NCBI GenBank assembly: GCA_052148775.1
Contig: JBKQHM010000056.1
Coordinates: forward strand, 10,942 to 74,941
Direction: 5' to 3'
DNA from: CAVZRC01 sp052148775
GTDB taxonomy: Bacteria > Planctomycetota > Planctomycetia > Isosphaerales > Isosphaeraceae
DNA: 64,000 nucleotides
Shown: positions 33,915 to 43,500 of the stretch, piece after piece
Position numbering within the stretch: position 1 is the stretch's first letter
Layout: each line of letters starts with the position of its first letter
The notes under the pieces: model-generated
The model's database searches: none
Told to the model about the DNA's origin: nothing
The model's input: only the letters and a program-made list of their open reading frames with translations
Program-made: the position numbers and the translations under genes

Positions 33915-35249
33915 ATGAGACGAATCGGGAGTTCCCTGATCCCCGACTGGTTCACGGCGCACGACGCCTGGATTCTCGCGCGATTGTGGACCGGGATGGC
34001 CAAGCCGTCCGACCTGTCCGACGCCTCGGCCGACTTCCGGCCGATCGCAACGCGGATGCTCGCGGCCCCGGTGGCGAATCGCCAGGCGATCGCCGAGGAA
34101 TGGCTCCGCGGCTGTGCCGACGCCGAGGCGATCCGCCTCGCCGTGATCGAGTCCGACCCGTCGCGGCCGATGCCGGCGAAGGGGCCGGCGGTCCGCGGCA
34201 AGGCCCGCAAGGCCCGCGCCTCGGACATCAAGCCGCAGTCGGTGGAATGGCTCTGGCGGCGGCGGGTCCCGCTGGGGATGCTCACCATGTTCGCCGGCGA
34301 TCCCAAGCTGGGGAAATCGTATGTCACGCTGACCCTGGCCGCCGCCGTCTCCCAAGGAGCGCCGATGCCCGACGGCGACGTACCCGACGGGCCGGCCAGC
34401 GTCCTGATCATGAGCGCCGAGGACGACCCGTCGCGGACGATCGTCCCCCGGCTCATCGCCGCCGGCGCCGACCTGTCGAAGGTCCACATCCTCGGCTCGA
34501 TCGAGCGGGGCAACGGCGTCGAATGGTCGCCGAGCCTCAATACCGACCTCCAGGCCATCGAGGAGGCCGCCGCCGAGCTCGGCGATTGCCGGCTGATCCT
34601 CATCGACCCGATCAGCGCCTACCTCGGCGGGGTCGATGACTATCGCAACGCCGAGCTGCGCCAGCTCCTGGCGCCGCTTGGCGACGTCGCCGCGCGGCTG
34701 CGATCGGCGGTCGTCCTGGTCAGCCACCTGAGCAAGGGGGGCGGGGCCAACGGCAAGCACCGGGTGATGGGCTCGATCGCGTATGTCGGCGTCTGCCGCG
34801 CCAACGCGATCTTCGTCCGCGACCCGACCGACGCGGCCGGCCGTCGGGTCCTGCTCTGCGACAACGGCGGCAACCTCGCCCCGCCGGCGCCCACGCTGGC
34901 CTACACCATCGAGGAGCTGCTCCTGGGCCCCGCCGTCGTCTTCCACCCCGAGCCGGTCCCGATCACGACCGAGCAGGCCCTCGGCGACGAGGTCCAGCAC
35001 GCCGTCGATCGCCACCAGGCCCCCGAGCGCCGCGAAGCCGAGATCTGGCTCAAGGAGATCCTCGCCGCCGGGCCGATGCCGGCCAGGGAGGTCGAGGAGG
35101 CCGCGAAGCGATGCGGGATCGCCGGGATCACCCTCAAACGTGCCAAGCTCAGCATCGGCGTCGTCGTCACCCGATCCGGTTTCGGCAAGGGTGCCGTCTA
35201 CTCCTGGGCCCTGCCGGTCGGTTCTCCGGAGAAGCCCCAAACCCCATAG
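33915..35249 (+). CDS. RepA-like hexameric helicase-type ATPase (AAA_25)
   Basis: The 444-residue protein starts at ATG 33915. An N-terminal helical region (1-100) precedes a RecA-type core: Walker A GDPKLGKS at 128-135, ASVLIMSAEDDP, Walker B CRLILIDPISAYLGG (~225-239) and VVLVSHLSKGGGANGKHRVM, a pattern shared by plasmid RepA-type helicases and mobile-element AAA_25 proteins. A C-terminal winged-helix-like segment (VEEAAKRCGIAGITLKRAKL) follows. It probably unwinds the replication origin beside it. The gene lies directly upstream of an iteron array and a CHC2 primase. Confidence 0.88.
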   Translation: MRRIGSSLIPDWFTAHDAWILARLWTGMAKPSDLSDASADFRPIATRMLAAPVANRQAIAEEWLRGCADAEAIRLAVIESDPSRPMPAKGPAVRGKARKARASDIKPQSVEWLWRRRVPLGMLTMFAGDPKLGKSYVTLTLAAAVSQGAPMPDGDVPDGPASVLIMSAEDDPSRTIVPRLIAAGADLSKVHILGSIERGNGVEWSPSLNTDLQAIEEAAAELGDCRLILIDPISAYLGGVDDYRNAELRQLLAPLGDVAARLRSAVVLVSHLSKGGGANGKHRVMGSIAYVGVCRANAIFVRDPTDAAGRRVLLCDNGGNLAPPAPTLAYTIEELLLGPAVVFHPEPVPITTEQALGDEVQHAVDRHQAPERREAEIWLKEILAAGPMPAREVEEAAKRCGIAGITLKRAKLSIGVVVTRSGFGKGAVYSWALPVGSPEKPQTP

Positions 35250-35284
35250 TGGCTCACGAATCCCCCATGGCAGGCCGCTCCCAC

Positions 35285-35433
35285 GGGTGATCCACCATGG
35301 GGAGGGGTGATCCAGCATGGCGACTACAACCATATAATAGTAATTAATATATATATTATAGGACAAGAGCAATGCAACGTGAGAGTGGCACGAATCCCCA
35401 TGGTGGATCACCCGACTTCATGGTGGATCACCT
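35285..35433. other. candidate replication origin: inverted iteron pairs around an AT-rich core
   Basis: Four 16-base iterons: GGGTGATCCACCATGG at 35285-35300, GGGTGATCCAGCATGG at 35305-35320, then in the opposite orientation CCATGGTGGATCACCC at 35398-35413 and TCATGGTGGATCACCT at 35418-35433. Within each pair the copies are exactly 20 bases apart, i.e. about two helical turns. The centre (about 35330-35361) is nearly pure A/T, containing TAATTAATATATATATTATA. This is the arrangement of an iteron-type origin. The right-hand copies lie inside the 5' end of the primase frame, so either they double as coding sequence or the primase starts later. Confidence 0.75.
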
Positions 35434-36523
35434 CCCGGGAGTGGGCGGCCATGCCTCGCATGATCGAGCATGGCGGGGCCGCGGCCGCGATCGTCGCGAC
35501 CGGATCGACTGGCCGTCACTCAAGGGGCGGATCGAGCTGAGGGAGGTGGCTCGCGATCTGCTGGGCGAGCCGCCGAAGGTGGGCGGATCGGGGCGGGAAT
35601 GGTGGGTGTGCCCGTTCCACCCCGACCGCAACCCGTCGTTCTGCGTGACGCCGGGCTTCTCGTGGTGGCGATGCTTCGGCTGCGACGCGCGGGGCGATGC
35701 CGCCACGCTGGTGATGAAGCTCGAAGGGGTCGCGTTCCCCGAGGCGGTCCGCCGGCTGGCCTCGCGGGTGGCGGGGGGGATCTCATCGCCCCCACGCCGA
35801 CCGACGCCGGCCGCCGCACCCCCGAGGCCCCGCGCCTCGCCGACGGGCTTGCCGATCGCGGAGGCCATGGCGATGGTCGAGGCGTCGCGCGAGCGGCTCT
35901 GGTCGCCGGAGGGGCACGAGCCGCTCCGATGGCTGCGACTCCGCGGCCTGACCGACGCGACGATCCGCGACGCCGGGCTGGGCTGGACGCCGGGCGTGAT
36001 GATCCCGAGCCGGGGCGACGATCCGCGATCCTTCCTCGCCCGCGGGATCGCGATCCCCTGGCTCGACGGCGAACGGCTGGCGCTGGTGAAGGTCCGCCAG
36101 ACGATGGGCCGGCAGCCGAAGTACGTCGAGGCCTTCCGCGACCGGCCGAGGGTCTATCCCTCGCTCTCGATGGTCCGGGCCGGGGCGCCGCTGATCCTCG
36201 TCGAGGGCGAGTTCGACGCCCTGCTACTGGGCCAGGAGCTGGCCGGGCTGGCGGCGGTCGTGACGTCGGGATCGGCGTCGAGCGCCCACGATGGCCTGGC
36301 CTGGGATCTCTGCGGAGCCGCGCCGATCTTCGCCGCCCACGACGCCGACGAAGCGGGCGACCGCGCCGCGTCGCGATGGCCGTCGCGGACGATCCGGGTC
36401 CGGCCCCCGGCGCCGGACAAGGACTGGACCGAAGCCGCGCAATCCGGCGTGGATCTCCGCCGATGGTGGAGCGACCGGATCGGCGCTGAACCCGCAACTC
36501 ATCCCGGAGAAATCTCATCATGA
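35372..36523 (+). CDS. CHC2 zinc-finger primase (DnaG-like, mobile-element type)
   Basis: The 383-residue protein (ATG 35372 after AGGACAAGAG) contains a CHC2 finger: Cys80, His83 and Cys101, Cys104 in WVCPFHPDRNPS and WWRCFGCDARGDAAT. A Toprim-like domain follows, with LILVEGEFDALLL (~275) and the acidic AAHDADEAGDRA (~320). Residues 1-45 are encoded across the right-hand iterons and look poorly conserved, so a start nearer residue 45 (before IDWPSLKGRIELREVARDLL) is possible. It would lay primers at the adjacent origin. Its stop overlaps the next gene (ATGA). Confidence 0.85.
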   Translation: MQRESGTNPHGGSPDFMVDHLPGVGGHASHDRAWRGRGRDRRDRIDWPSLKGRIELREVARDLLGEPPKVGGSGREWWVCPFHPDRNPSFCVTPGFSWWRCFGCDARGDAATLVMKLEGVAFPEAVRRLASRVAGGISSPPRRPTPAAAPPRPRASPTGLPIAEAMAMVEASRERLWSPEGHEPLRWLRLRGLTDATIRDAGLGWTPGVMIPSRGDDPRSFLARGIAIPWLDGERLALVKVRQTMGRQPKYVEAFRDRPRVYPSLSMVRAGAPLILVEGEFDALLLGQELAGLAAVVTSGSASSAHDGLAWDLCGAAPIFAAHDADEAGDRAASRWPSRTIRVRPPAPDKDWTEAAQSGVDLRRWWSDRIGAEPATHPGEISS

Positions 36524-36900
36524 CCACACATCGCAATAGCTGGAAGCGTCGCGAGCGTGACGCGGCCGGCGTGTTCGGAGCACGTCGGCAGGTGCTGTCG
36601 GGCTCGTCCGGGCGGGACGACGCGACGACCAGCGACTCGACGCACCCGCGGCTGTACATCGAGACGAAGCTGAGGGCCTGGTCGGCGGTCCGCACGCTGT
36701 GGGAGCGGACGCAGACCTCGGCGCATCGCGAGCGGAAAAGGCCCGTGCTGATGCTCTACACCAAGGGGAGGCGCGGGGCGCTGGTCGTCGTCCACCAGGA
36801 CGACCTGGAGGCCGTCGCCGCCGAGCTGGCGAACGCCCCGGGGCAAGCCCCCGAGCCCTCGCCGTGGCTCCAGGAGGCCGAGCCGTTCCCCCCGGGGTGA
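36520..36900 (+). CDS. PD-(D/E)XK nuclease-like small protein of mobile elements
   Basis: A 126-residue protein coupled to the primase by an ATGA overlap. The order RRERDAAGVFGARRQVLSGS, Asp39 in TTSDSTHP, then RLYIETKLR with Glu48 and Lys50, and VLMLYTKGRRGALVVVHQDD fits the small RecB/Holliday-resolvase-like fold (D...ExK) seen in phage and integrative elements. A nuclease role in recombination or processing of replication intermediates is inferred from these residues and the replication-module context. Confidence 0.7.
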   Translation: MTTHRNSWKRRERDAAGVFGARRQVLSGSSGRDDATTSDSTHPRLYIETKLRAWSAVRTLWERTQTSAHRERKRPVLMLYTKGRRGALVVVHQDDLEAVAAELANAPGQAPEPSPWLQEAEPFPPG

Positions 36901-36906
36901 GCATAC

Positions 36907-37079
36907 CTAGAGCGCTTTCCGCTTGTCGTGCGCACGCGCCGGACGCTGGCGGGAATTCACCCTCCCTGGCCCCCCCTACGTAAGGGGGGGAAGAGGCGCA
37001 CTCCAAAATCCCCCCCTTACGAAGGGGGGGCCAGGGAGGGTTCTGCGGGCGTGGCCAATGCAATCGTAAAGCGCTCTAG
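36907..37079. repeat. nested palindromic MITE-like element
   Basis: Outer perfect 12-base inverted repeats CTAGAGCGCTTT (36907-36918) and AAAGCGCTCTAG (37068-37079) enclose a second pair: CCTCCCTGGCCCCCC near 36961 and GGGGGGCCAGGGAGG near 37027-37041. The interior has no coding capacity. It lies between the replication module and the second large kinase. Confidence 0.75.
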
Positions 37080-37080
37080 G

Positions 37081-37177
37081 CTCGCCACGATGTTGTGGCG
37101 AGTCGATCTTGTGGCGAGGTCTGCCACCGCGCCGACCGAAGGTCTCCCGCCGAGGAAGGCGTCGGAGACCTTCGGTC
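37081..37177. repeat. two adjacent inverted repeats
   Basis: CTCGCCAC/GTGGCGAG at 37081-37102, then a perfect 14-base pair GACCGAAGGTCTCC (37134-37147) and GGAGACCTTCGGTC (37164-37177). The second resembles the GGAGACC-type palindromes at 56.8-56.95 kb. It lies upstream of the kinase gene at 37314 and may terminate, regulate or be a dispersed repeat. Confidence 0.65.
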
Positions 37178-37313
37178 CCGCCGACCGCAGTCGTCTGGAG
37201 ACCCGCGCCGGACGCGTCGCCCCTGACCGACATCCTTCGCTTTGGAGTAAGATATCCTCGTGGCCCGGATGAGTCTCAACACGGGGCTCCGGCGCCACGT
37301 CGTCGAGATCACC

Positions 37314-40300
37314 ATGGACACCCCCGACGCCACCAACCGCGACCTGCTCATCGGCCTGCTCGCGCTCCAGAACGGCCTGGTCGAGCAGGACGCCCTCATC
37401 CGCGCCTTCCGCGCCTGGACCCGCGACAAGTCGCGGCCGATCGCCGAGGTCCTGGCCGCGCAAGGCGACATCGACGCCGACGATCGCGCCGTGCTCGAGG
37501 CGCTCGCGGTCAAGCACCTCCGCCGGCACGGCGACGACGCCGAGAGGAGCCTCGCCGCGATCAGGACCGACCGGTCCCTCCGCGACGAGCTGGCGAAACT
37601 CGGCGACCCGGCCATCGATGCCACGATCGGCCACATCGGCGGCTCGGGCGCCACCGAGAACGACCCCGAGCGGACCGGCTCCTACGCCTCGGGGGCCGCC
37701 CCGGGCGACGGCCATCGATTCCGCGTGCTCAGGCCCCACGCACGCGGCGGCCTCGGCGCCGTCTTCGTCGCCCTCGACGCCGAGCTCAACCGCGAGGTCG
37801 CCCTCAAGCAGATCCTCGACCACCACGCCGACGACCCGACCAGCCGCACCCGCTTCGTCCTCGAGGCCGAGATCACCGGCGGACTGGAACACCCCGGTAT
37901 CGTCCCCGTCTACGGGCTGGGCAACTACGGCGACGGCCGCCCCTACTACGCCATGCGGTTCGTCCGCGGCGACAGCCTCAAGGAGACCATCGCCGCCTTC
38001 CACGCCGACGAGTCGCTCAAGAAGGACCCCGGCCGGCGATCGCTGGAGCTGCGCAAGCTCCTGCGGCGGTTCGTCGACGTCTGCAACGCCATCGACTACG
38101 CCCACACTCGCGGTATCCTGCACCGCGATATCAAGCCGGCCAACGTCATCGTCGGCAAGCACGGCGAGACCCTGGTTGTCGACTGGGGACTGGCCAAGGC
38201 CCTGGGCAAGGCCGAGCCCGGCGCCGGCTCCGACGAGCGGACCCTCATGCCCAGCTCGGCCAGCGGATCGGCCGAGACCCTGCCCGGCTCGGCCATGGGC
38301 ACGCCGGCCTACATGAGCCCCGAGCAGGCCGCCGGTGACCTCGGCCGGCTCGGGCCGCGATCGGACGTCCACAGCCTGGGCGCGACGCTCTATTGCCTGC
38401 TGACCGGCAAGCCGGCGTTCGAGCAGGACGACATCGGGGCCATCCTGCGGGCCGTCGGCAAGGGGGACTTCCCGCCGCCGCGGAAGCTCGACGCGACGAT
38501 CGACCCGGCGCTGGAGGCGGTCTGCCTGAAGGCGATGGCGTTGAGTCCCGAGGACCGCTACGCGACGGCCCGGGCGCTGGCCGACGACGTCGAGCGATGG
38601 GCGGCCGACGAGCCGGTGACCGCCTGGCGCGAGCCCTGGTCGCGGCGGTTCCGGCGATGGGCGCGCCGTAACCGCACGGCGGTCTCGGTGGCGGCGGCGG
38701 CCGTCCTGATGGCGGTGGTCGGCCTGTCGGCCGTCCTAGTGGTCCAGGCGCGGGCCAACGAGTCGCTGAAGCTCGCCAACGCGCGCCACGAGGAATCCAA
38801 CCGGCGCGAGGTCAAGGCCAACGCCGACCTGAAGTCGGCCAACGAGCGGGAGCGGGCCCGGTTCGCGCTGGCCCAGGAGGCGATCCGGACCTATTACACC
38901 GGCGTGAGCGAGGACCTGCTCCTGAAGGAGAAGGAGTTCGGCTCGCTTCGCACCAAGCTCCTGCGCGGGGCCCGCGAATTCTACCGGAGGCTCGAAGGGC
39001 TGCTTGAGGGCCAGGACGACCGCGAGTCGCGGCTGGCCCTGGGCCGGGCCTATCACGACCTGGGCGACCTCACCGGGGCGATCGGCTCGCAAGAGGACGC
39101 GATGGCGGCCCATCGCCGGGGCCTGGACCTCCTCGACGCGATGGTCCTCGACGCGCCCGACGACGCCCAGGCGCGGTACGAGCTGGCGCGGGCCTCGCGC
39201 GAGATCGGGTCATTGCTCGGGGCCACCGGCCGGACCGACGAGGCGATGGCGGCCTTCGACCGCGCCCGGACGACCCTCCGGTCGCTGGTCGAATCGGGGC
39301 CGGCCGACGACCGGGTCCGGGGCGAGCTCGCCATGGCCGAACAACGGTATGGGTCCTATGCGTCGGGAGCGGGGCGACCCGGCGAGGAGCTGGCATCCTA
39401 CCGGCGGGCGCGGGACATCCTCGAATCGCTGGTCGCGGCCAATTCCTCCGACGAGCGCGCCCGGCTCGAGCTCGCCGCGACGTGCAACAACATCGGACTC
39501 ATGCTGTCGCGGGCCGGCCGGGGCGGCGAGGCGGACGCCGCCTTCGACCGAGCCCGCGAGCTCTGCGAGGCGCTGGTCGCGTCCGACCCGGCCGAGCCGA
39601 GGTTCGCCCACGAGCTGGCGCGGACCCTGGGGAACTGGTCGGCCTCGCGCTCCGGCGGGTCCCGGATACTCGGGGGCCTGGCGACCCTCGACCGGGCCCG
39701 GAAGGCCCTCGAGGCGGCGGCCGAGGACAGCCCGTCCAACCTGATCCTCCAGGCGGACCTGGCGTGGATCGGCACGCTGATCGGGCGTTACCACTCCGAT
39801 GCCGGGCGGGACATCGAGGCGGTGTCGGCCTTCGAGCGGGCGCTGGCGGCCCGCGAGAAGCTGGCCAGGGCCAGACCCACCGCCACTCGCCACGTCGAGC
39901 AGATGGTCCAGCTCCACTATTACCTCGCCGAGATCCACGAGCACGCCGGCCGATCGGCCGCGGCGCGCGCGTCGTACGAGAGTGCCATCTCGATCGGCGA
40001 GCGGGGCATCCGCACCTTCCCGTCAGACCTGGCCCTGTACGAGCAGCTCGCCTATCCCTTCGAAGGCTGGGTCCGGTTCCTGGCCGCCCACGGCGAGGCC
40101 GCCGAGGCCCGATCGGCCCGCGAGCGGATGCGGGCGGTCGTCGATACGCTCGTCGAGGCCGGCGCCTCGGCCGTCCCCCCGAGCCGTCGCGCCGGCTTCC
40201 TCCGACGGCTCGGGACGGCGTTGGGGGCGACCGGCCGGGCCGAGGAAGCGGTCGCCCATTACCGGCGATCCCTCGCCATGCTCGAGACGGAGGAGCGGCC

Positions 40301-40571
40301 GACGCCGGTGGACCTCTATGACATGGCCTGCTGCCGATCGCTGATCGCCGGCGCCGCGACGGCCGCCGGATCGGGCCTGACCGCCGCCGAGGGCCGGCTC
40401 GAGGCCGAGCGGGCCGTCGCGGGCGTCCGCCGTGCCCTCGACGCCGGCTATCCCAACCTCGGGTGGATTCGCAAGGACCCCGACCTCGACCCGATCCGAT
40501 CCCGGCCCGACTTCCAGCTCCTGATGATGGACCGGGAATTCCCGGACGATCCGCTCGCGCCGGGCGACTAA
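37314..40571 (+). CDS. transmembrane Ser/Thr protein kinase with TPR-like C-terminal region (paralogue of 2748-5969)
   Basis: The 1085-residue protein starts at ATG 37314, aligning with the start of the kinase at 2748. The same plan is seen: N-terminal helical domain, Hanks kinase (RGGLGAVFVALDAELN, VALKQIL, LHRDIKPANVIV, VVDWGLAKAL with DWG, TPAYMSPEQA), one transmembrane helix near 460-480 (VSVAAAAVLMAVVGLSAVLV) and a ~600-residue TPR-like tail. The two are clearly duplicates: the segments around the activation loop and the membrane-proximal AQEAIRTYYTGVSEDLLLKE are nearly identical, while the TPR tails have diverged. This copy sits just after MITE-like repeats. Confidence 0.92.
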   Translation: MDTPDATNRDLLIGLLALQNGLVEQDALIRAFRAWTRDKSRPIAEVLAAQGDIDADDRAVLEALAVKHLRRHGDDAERSLAAIRTDRSLRDELAKLGDPAIDATIGHIGGSGATENDPERTGSYASGAAPGDGHRFRVLRPHARGGLGAVFVALDAELNREVALKQILDHHADDPTSRTRFVLEAEITGGLEHPGIVPVYGLGNYGDGRPYYAMRFVRGDSLKETIAAFHADESLKKDPGRRSLELRKLLRRFVDVCNAIDYAHTRGILHRDIKPANVIVGKHGETLVVDWGLAKALGKAEPGAGSDERTLMPSSASGSAETLPGSAMGTPAYMSPEQAAGDLGRLGPRSDVHSLGATLYCLLTGKPAFEQDDIGAILRAVGKGDFPPPRKLDATIDPALEAVCLKAMALSPEDRYATARALADDVERWAADEPVTAWREPWSRRFRRWARRNRTAVSVAAAAVLMAVVGLSAVLVVQARANESLKLANARHEESNRREVKANADLKSANERERARFALAQEAIRTYYTGVSEDLLLKEKEFGSLRTKLLRGAREFYRRLEGLLEGQDDRESRLALGRAYHDLGDLTGAIGSQEDAMAAHRRGLDLLDAMVLDAPDDAQARYELARASREIGSLLGATGRTDEAMAAFDRARTTLRSLVESGPADDRVRGELAMAEQRYGSYASGAGRPGEELASYRRARDILESLVAANSSDERARLELAATCNNIGLMLSRAGRGGEADAAFDRARELCEALVASDPAEPRFAHELARTLGNWSASRSGGSRILGGLATLDRARKALEAAAEDSPSNLILQADLAWIGTLIGRYHSDAGRDIEAVSAFERALAAREKLARARPTATRHVEQMVQLHYYLAEIHEHAGRSAAARASYESAISIGERGIRTFPSDLALYEQLAYPFEGWVRFLAAHGEAAEARSARERMRAVVDTLVEAGASAVPPSRRAGFLRRLGTALGATGRAEEAVAHYRRSLAMLETEERPTPVDLYDMACCRSLIAGAATAAGSGLTAAEGRLEAERAVAGVRRALDAGYPNLGWIRKDPDLDPIRSRPDFQLLMMDREFPDDPLAPGD

Positions 40572-43500
40572 TCGATCACCCCATCGGAGCCATGCCGGAC
40601 CACCCACCCCGGGCCGATCGGCGCGAACCCGCTCGCGGCGGCGGCCCGGTTCGAGAATTCAAGCCGCAGCTCCGGACGCTCGCGGCCGGCCCCCGCGTCG
40701 GCGAGGACGATGACCTGCCAGAGACCCCGGCCGTCGCGAAAGAGCACGTCGCAGGCCCCATGATACACCGACTCCCCCACGGGCATCGTGAAGGCGAAGT
40801 CGTACCGCACCGAGCCCGGGTCCGCCTCACGCAGGGCCCGGAACGCGGGGACGTCCCACAGGGCCTCCATCCGCCGCATGGCCTCGACCATCAAGCTCGG
40901 ATTCGCCGCCGGGACCTGCCGCTCCGACGCCCGGCCGGCGATCGCATCGAAGGCATCACCCCGACGCCAGCCGGGGTCGCGCAGCATCGCGCGGACCAGC
41001 CCATCCAGCCGGGCGGCGCGCGGCGATAGGCCCGCGGCCGGGTCGAGGTCGAGGTATCGCGGGACCGGCACGCGACGCGACGAGGCCACGCGCTCCGTCG
41101 GCGCCGCCCGCGCGATCGCCTGCTCGATCGCCCCGATCGACGAGCCGGACGACGTCGCGGCGCGCTCGCCGCGCGGCTCGGGAGGCTCCATCAGCCGGAC
41201 CGCAACCGACGACGCCCCCGACGCGACCCGGCACGCGCCGGTCGATCGGTCGAACCGCTCGTCCAGCAGCCGCATCGCGGGCGACGTGGACCGCACCGGC
41301 TCGTCAGGGCCGAGGCCCGCCGAGAGAATCAAGGCGTCGCGGGCCCGGGTCGTCGCGACGTAGAACAGCCGCAGCGACTCCTGCTCGTCGTCGGCCTTTT
41401 CGAGCGTCAAGTAAGCCTGCCAGGCGAAGCCGGCCGCCTCCGCATCGCCCGACGCCTCGCCCGAGCCGGGCGGCGGCTGCGGCGGTCGCACGACCAGGCC
41501 GAGGTCGGGATGGAACGCCACCAGGGGGCTCCGGCCGCTCGACGCGCGGGCCAGGTCCGGCAGCACCACGATGGGGAACTCCAGCCCCTTCGCCTGGTGG
41601 ATCGACATCAACCGAATGCTGGCGCCCGATTCGTCGGTCGTCGCCGCCTGCTCCTCGCGCGGCTCGTTCTCCAGGTCGGCCCGCAGCCGGGCGACGAACT
41701 CGGCCAGCGTGAAGCCGCCCTGCCGGTCGAAGTCGCGCGCCAGCCGGACGATCTTCCGCGCGTTGGCCAGCTTGCGATCGCCGAGGAACTCGCAGACCAC
41801 CGCCGCCTCGAACCCGGACTCGTCCAGCACCCGCGCCACCAATCGCGCCATCGGCACGTGATCCTTGGCCGATCGCCATCGCGAGAGCAGATCGAGCGCC
41901 CGCGTCGCGCGTTGACGGTCCCTCGGCGAGAGCCCCTCGATCTAGTCGAGGCGGTGGATGCCGGCGGTCAGGCCGCCGTCCTCGAACGACGTCGCCAGCC
42001 AGAACAGCCCCTCGTCGCTGACGCCGAAAAAAGGGCTCCGCAGCGCGCCGGCCATCGCGATCTCGTCGAACGGGTCTTCGACCACCGAGAGCAGGTTGAT
42101 CACGTCGTGGATCTCCTGCTGAGCGTAAAAGGCCGAGCCGCCGATCGTGTGGTAGTCAAACCCCTCATCGGCCAGGGCCGACTCATACGGCCAGAGGTCG
42201 GTCATGGCGCGGAACAGGAGCGCGACGTCGCCGGGGTGGGCCGGCCGGTTCGCGTCGATCGCCCGATCGAAGACCGGCCAGCCGGCGTCGAGCCGCTCGC
42301 GCAACCGACGCGCCAGGCATCGGGCCTCGAGCATCCGCCGATCGTGGGCCGACCGCTTCGATCCGGAATCCGCCTCGGCCTCGGCCTCCGGCTCGGGCGG
42401 CGCCGGCCAGAGGAACTCGACCGTCGGCTGGCCCGTGTCCTCGCGACGGATCGGCAGGAGGTGATGGCCGTCCTCGTCGTCGCCGAAGGCGTCGCCGAAC
42501 AACGCGTTGACGAAGTCGATGACGCCGGGGACGCTGCGAAAGTTCTCGGTGAGGCTGAGCCGGCCCGGCGCGGGGAACTCGGATCGCCAGTCGCGGAAGA
42601 TCGACGGCTCGGCGCCTCGGAACCGGTAGATCGACTGCTTGACGTCGCCGACGAGGAACAGCCGGCCCGAGAGGAACTCCGAGCCGCTGAGCAGGCGGAG
42701 GATCTCGCCCTGGACCGCGTCGGTGTCCTGGAACTCATCGACGAGCACGAACTCGACCGACGGGGCGCCCGAGTCGGACTCGGGGTCGGGGAGCACGGCC
42801 TCGGGGTGGTCGCGGAGGAGGTCGCGGGCCATGACGATCAGGTCGTCGAAGTCGAGCCCGCGGCGTCGATGCTTGAGCTGCTGGTGCTCGCGACGGACGA
42901 CCATCGCCAGCCGGGCGAACCGCAGGCTCTGCTCGGCGGCGGCGAGCACGGCCGCGTCGTCCCAGGCCATCGCCGGCTTGACCCGCTTGTTGATGTCGTC
43001 GCGGAGCGCGGCGATCGCGTCCTTGACGGACTCGTAGACGTCCTCCGACGGCCAGGACCCTTTACGCGGCAGGTCGTTCACGCGGAGCAGCTCGACGAGG
43101 CCGTCGAGTTGCGCGGCGGAGCAGGGGGCCTCGCCCGCGTCGAAGTCTCGCAGGGCGTCGAGCAAGGCCAGGCGGCGCTCGTGGATCTTGGGATGGGTCG
43201 TGTCGAGGGCTTCGAGCACCCGCCCGCAATGCCGGACGACTGGCCGGACACGGTCCCGGACGGCCGGCCAGAGCCGTTGGGCGTACTGAGCGCGCCAATG
43301 ATCGACGATGGCCTCGGGATCGAGCCGGCTCCACTCGTCGAGGCCAGAGGCCCCGCGCACCGAGGCCAGCCGGCCGAGGGCCTCGCGGACCTGACGCAGG
43401 CCGTAGTCGGTGCCGAGGTCGATCAGGTCGGGGTCTCGGGCCGCCAGCAGGAGCCGCAACGCCGAGCGGACCGCCTCGTCGCGGAGCGAGCCGGCGATCG

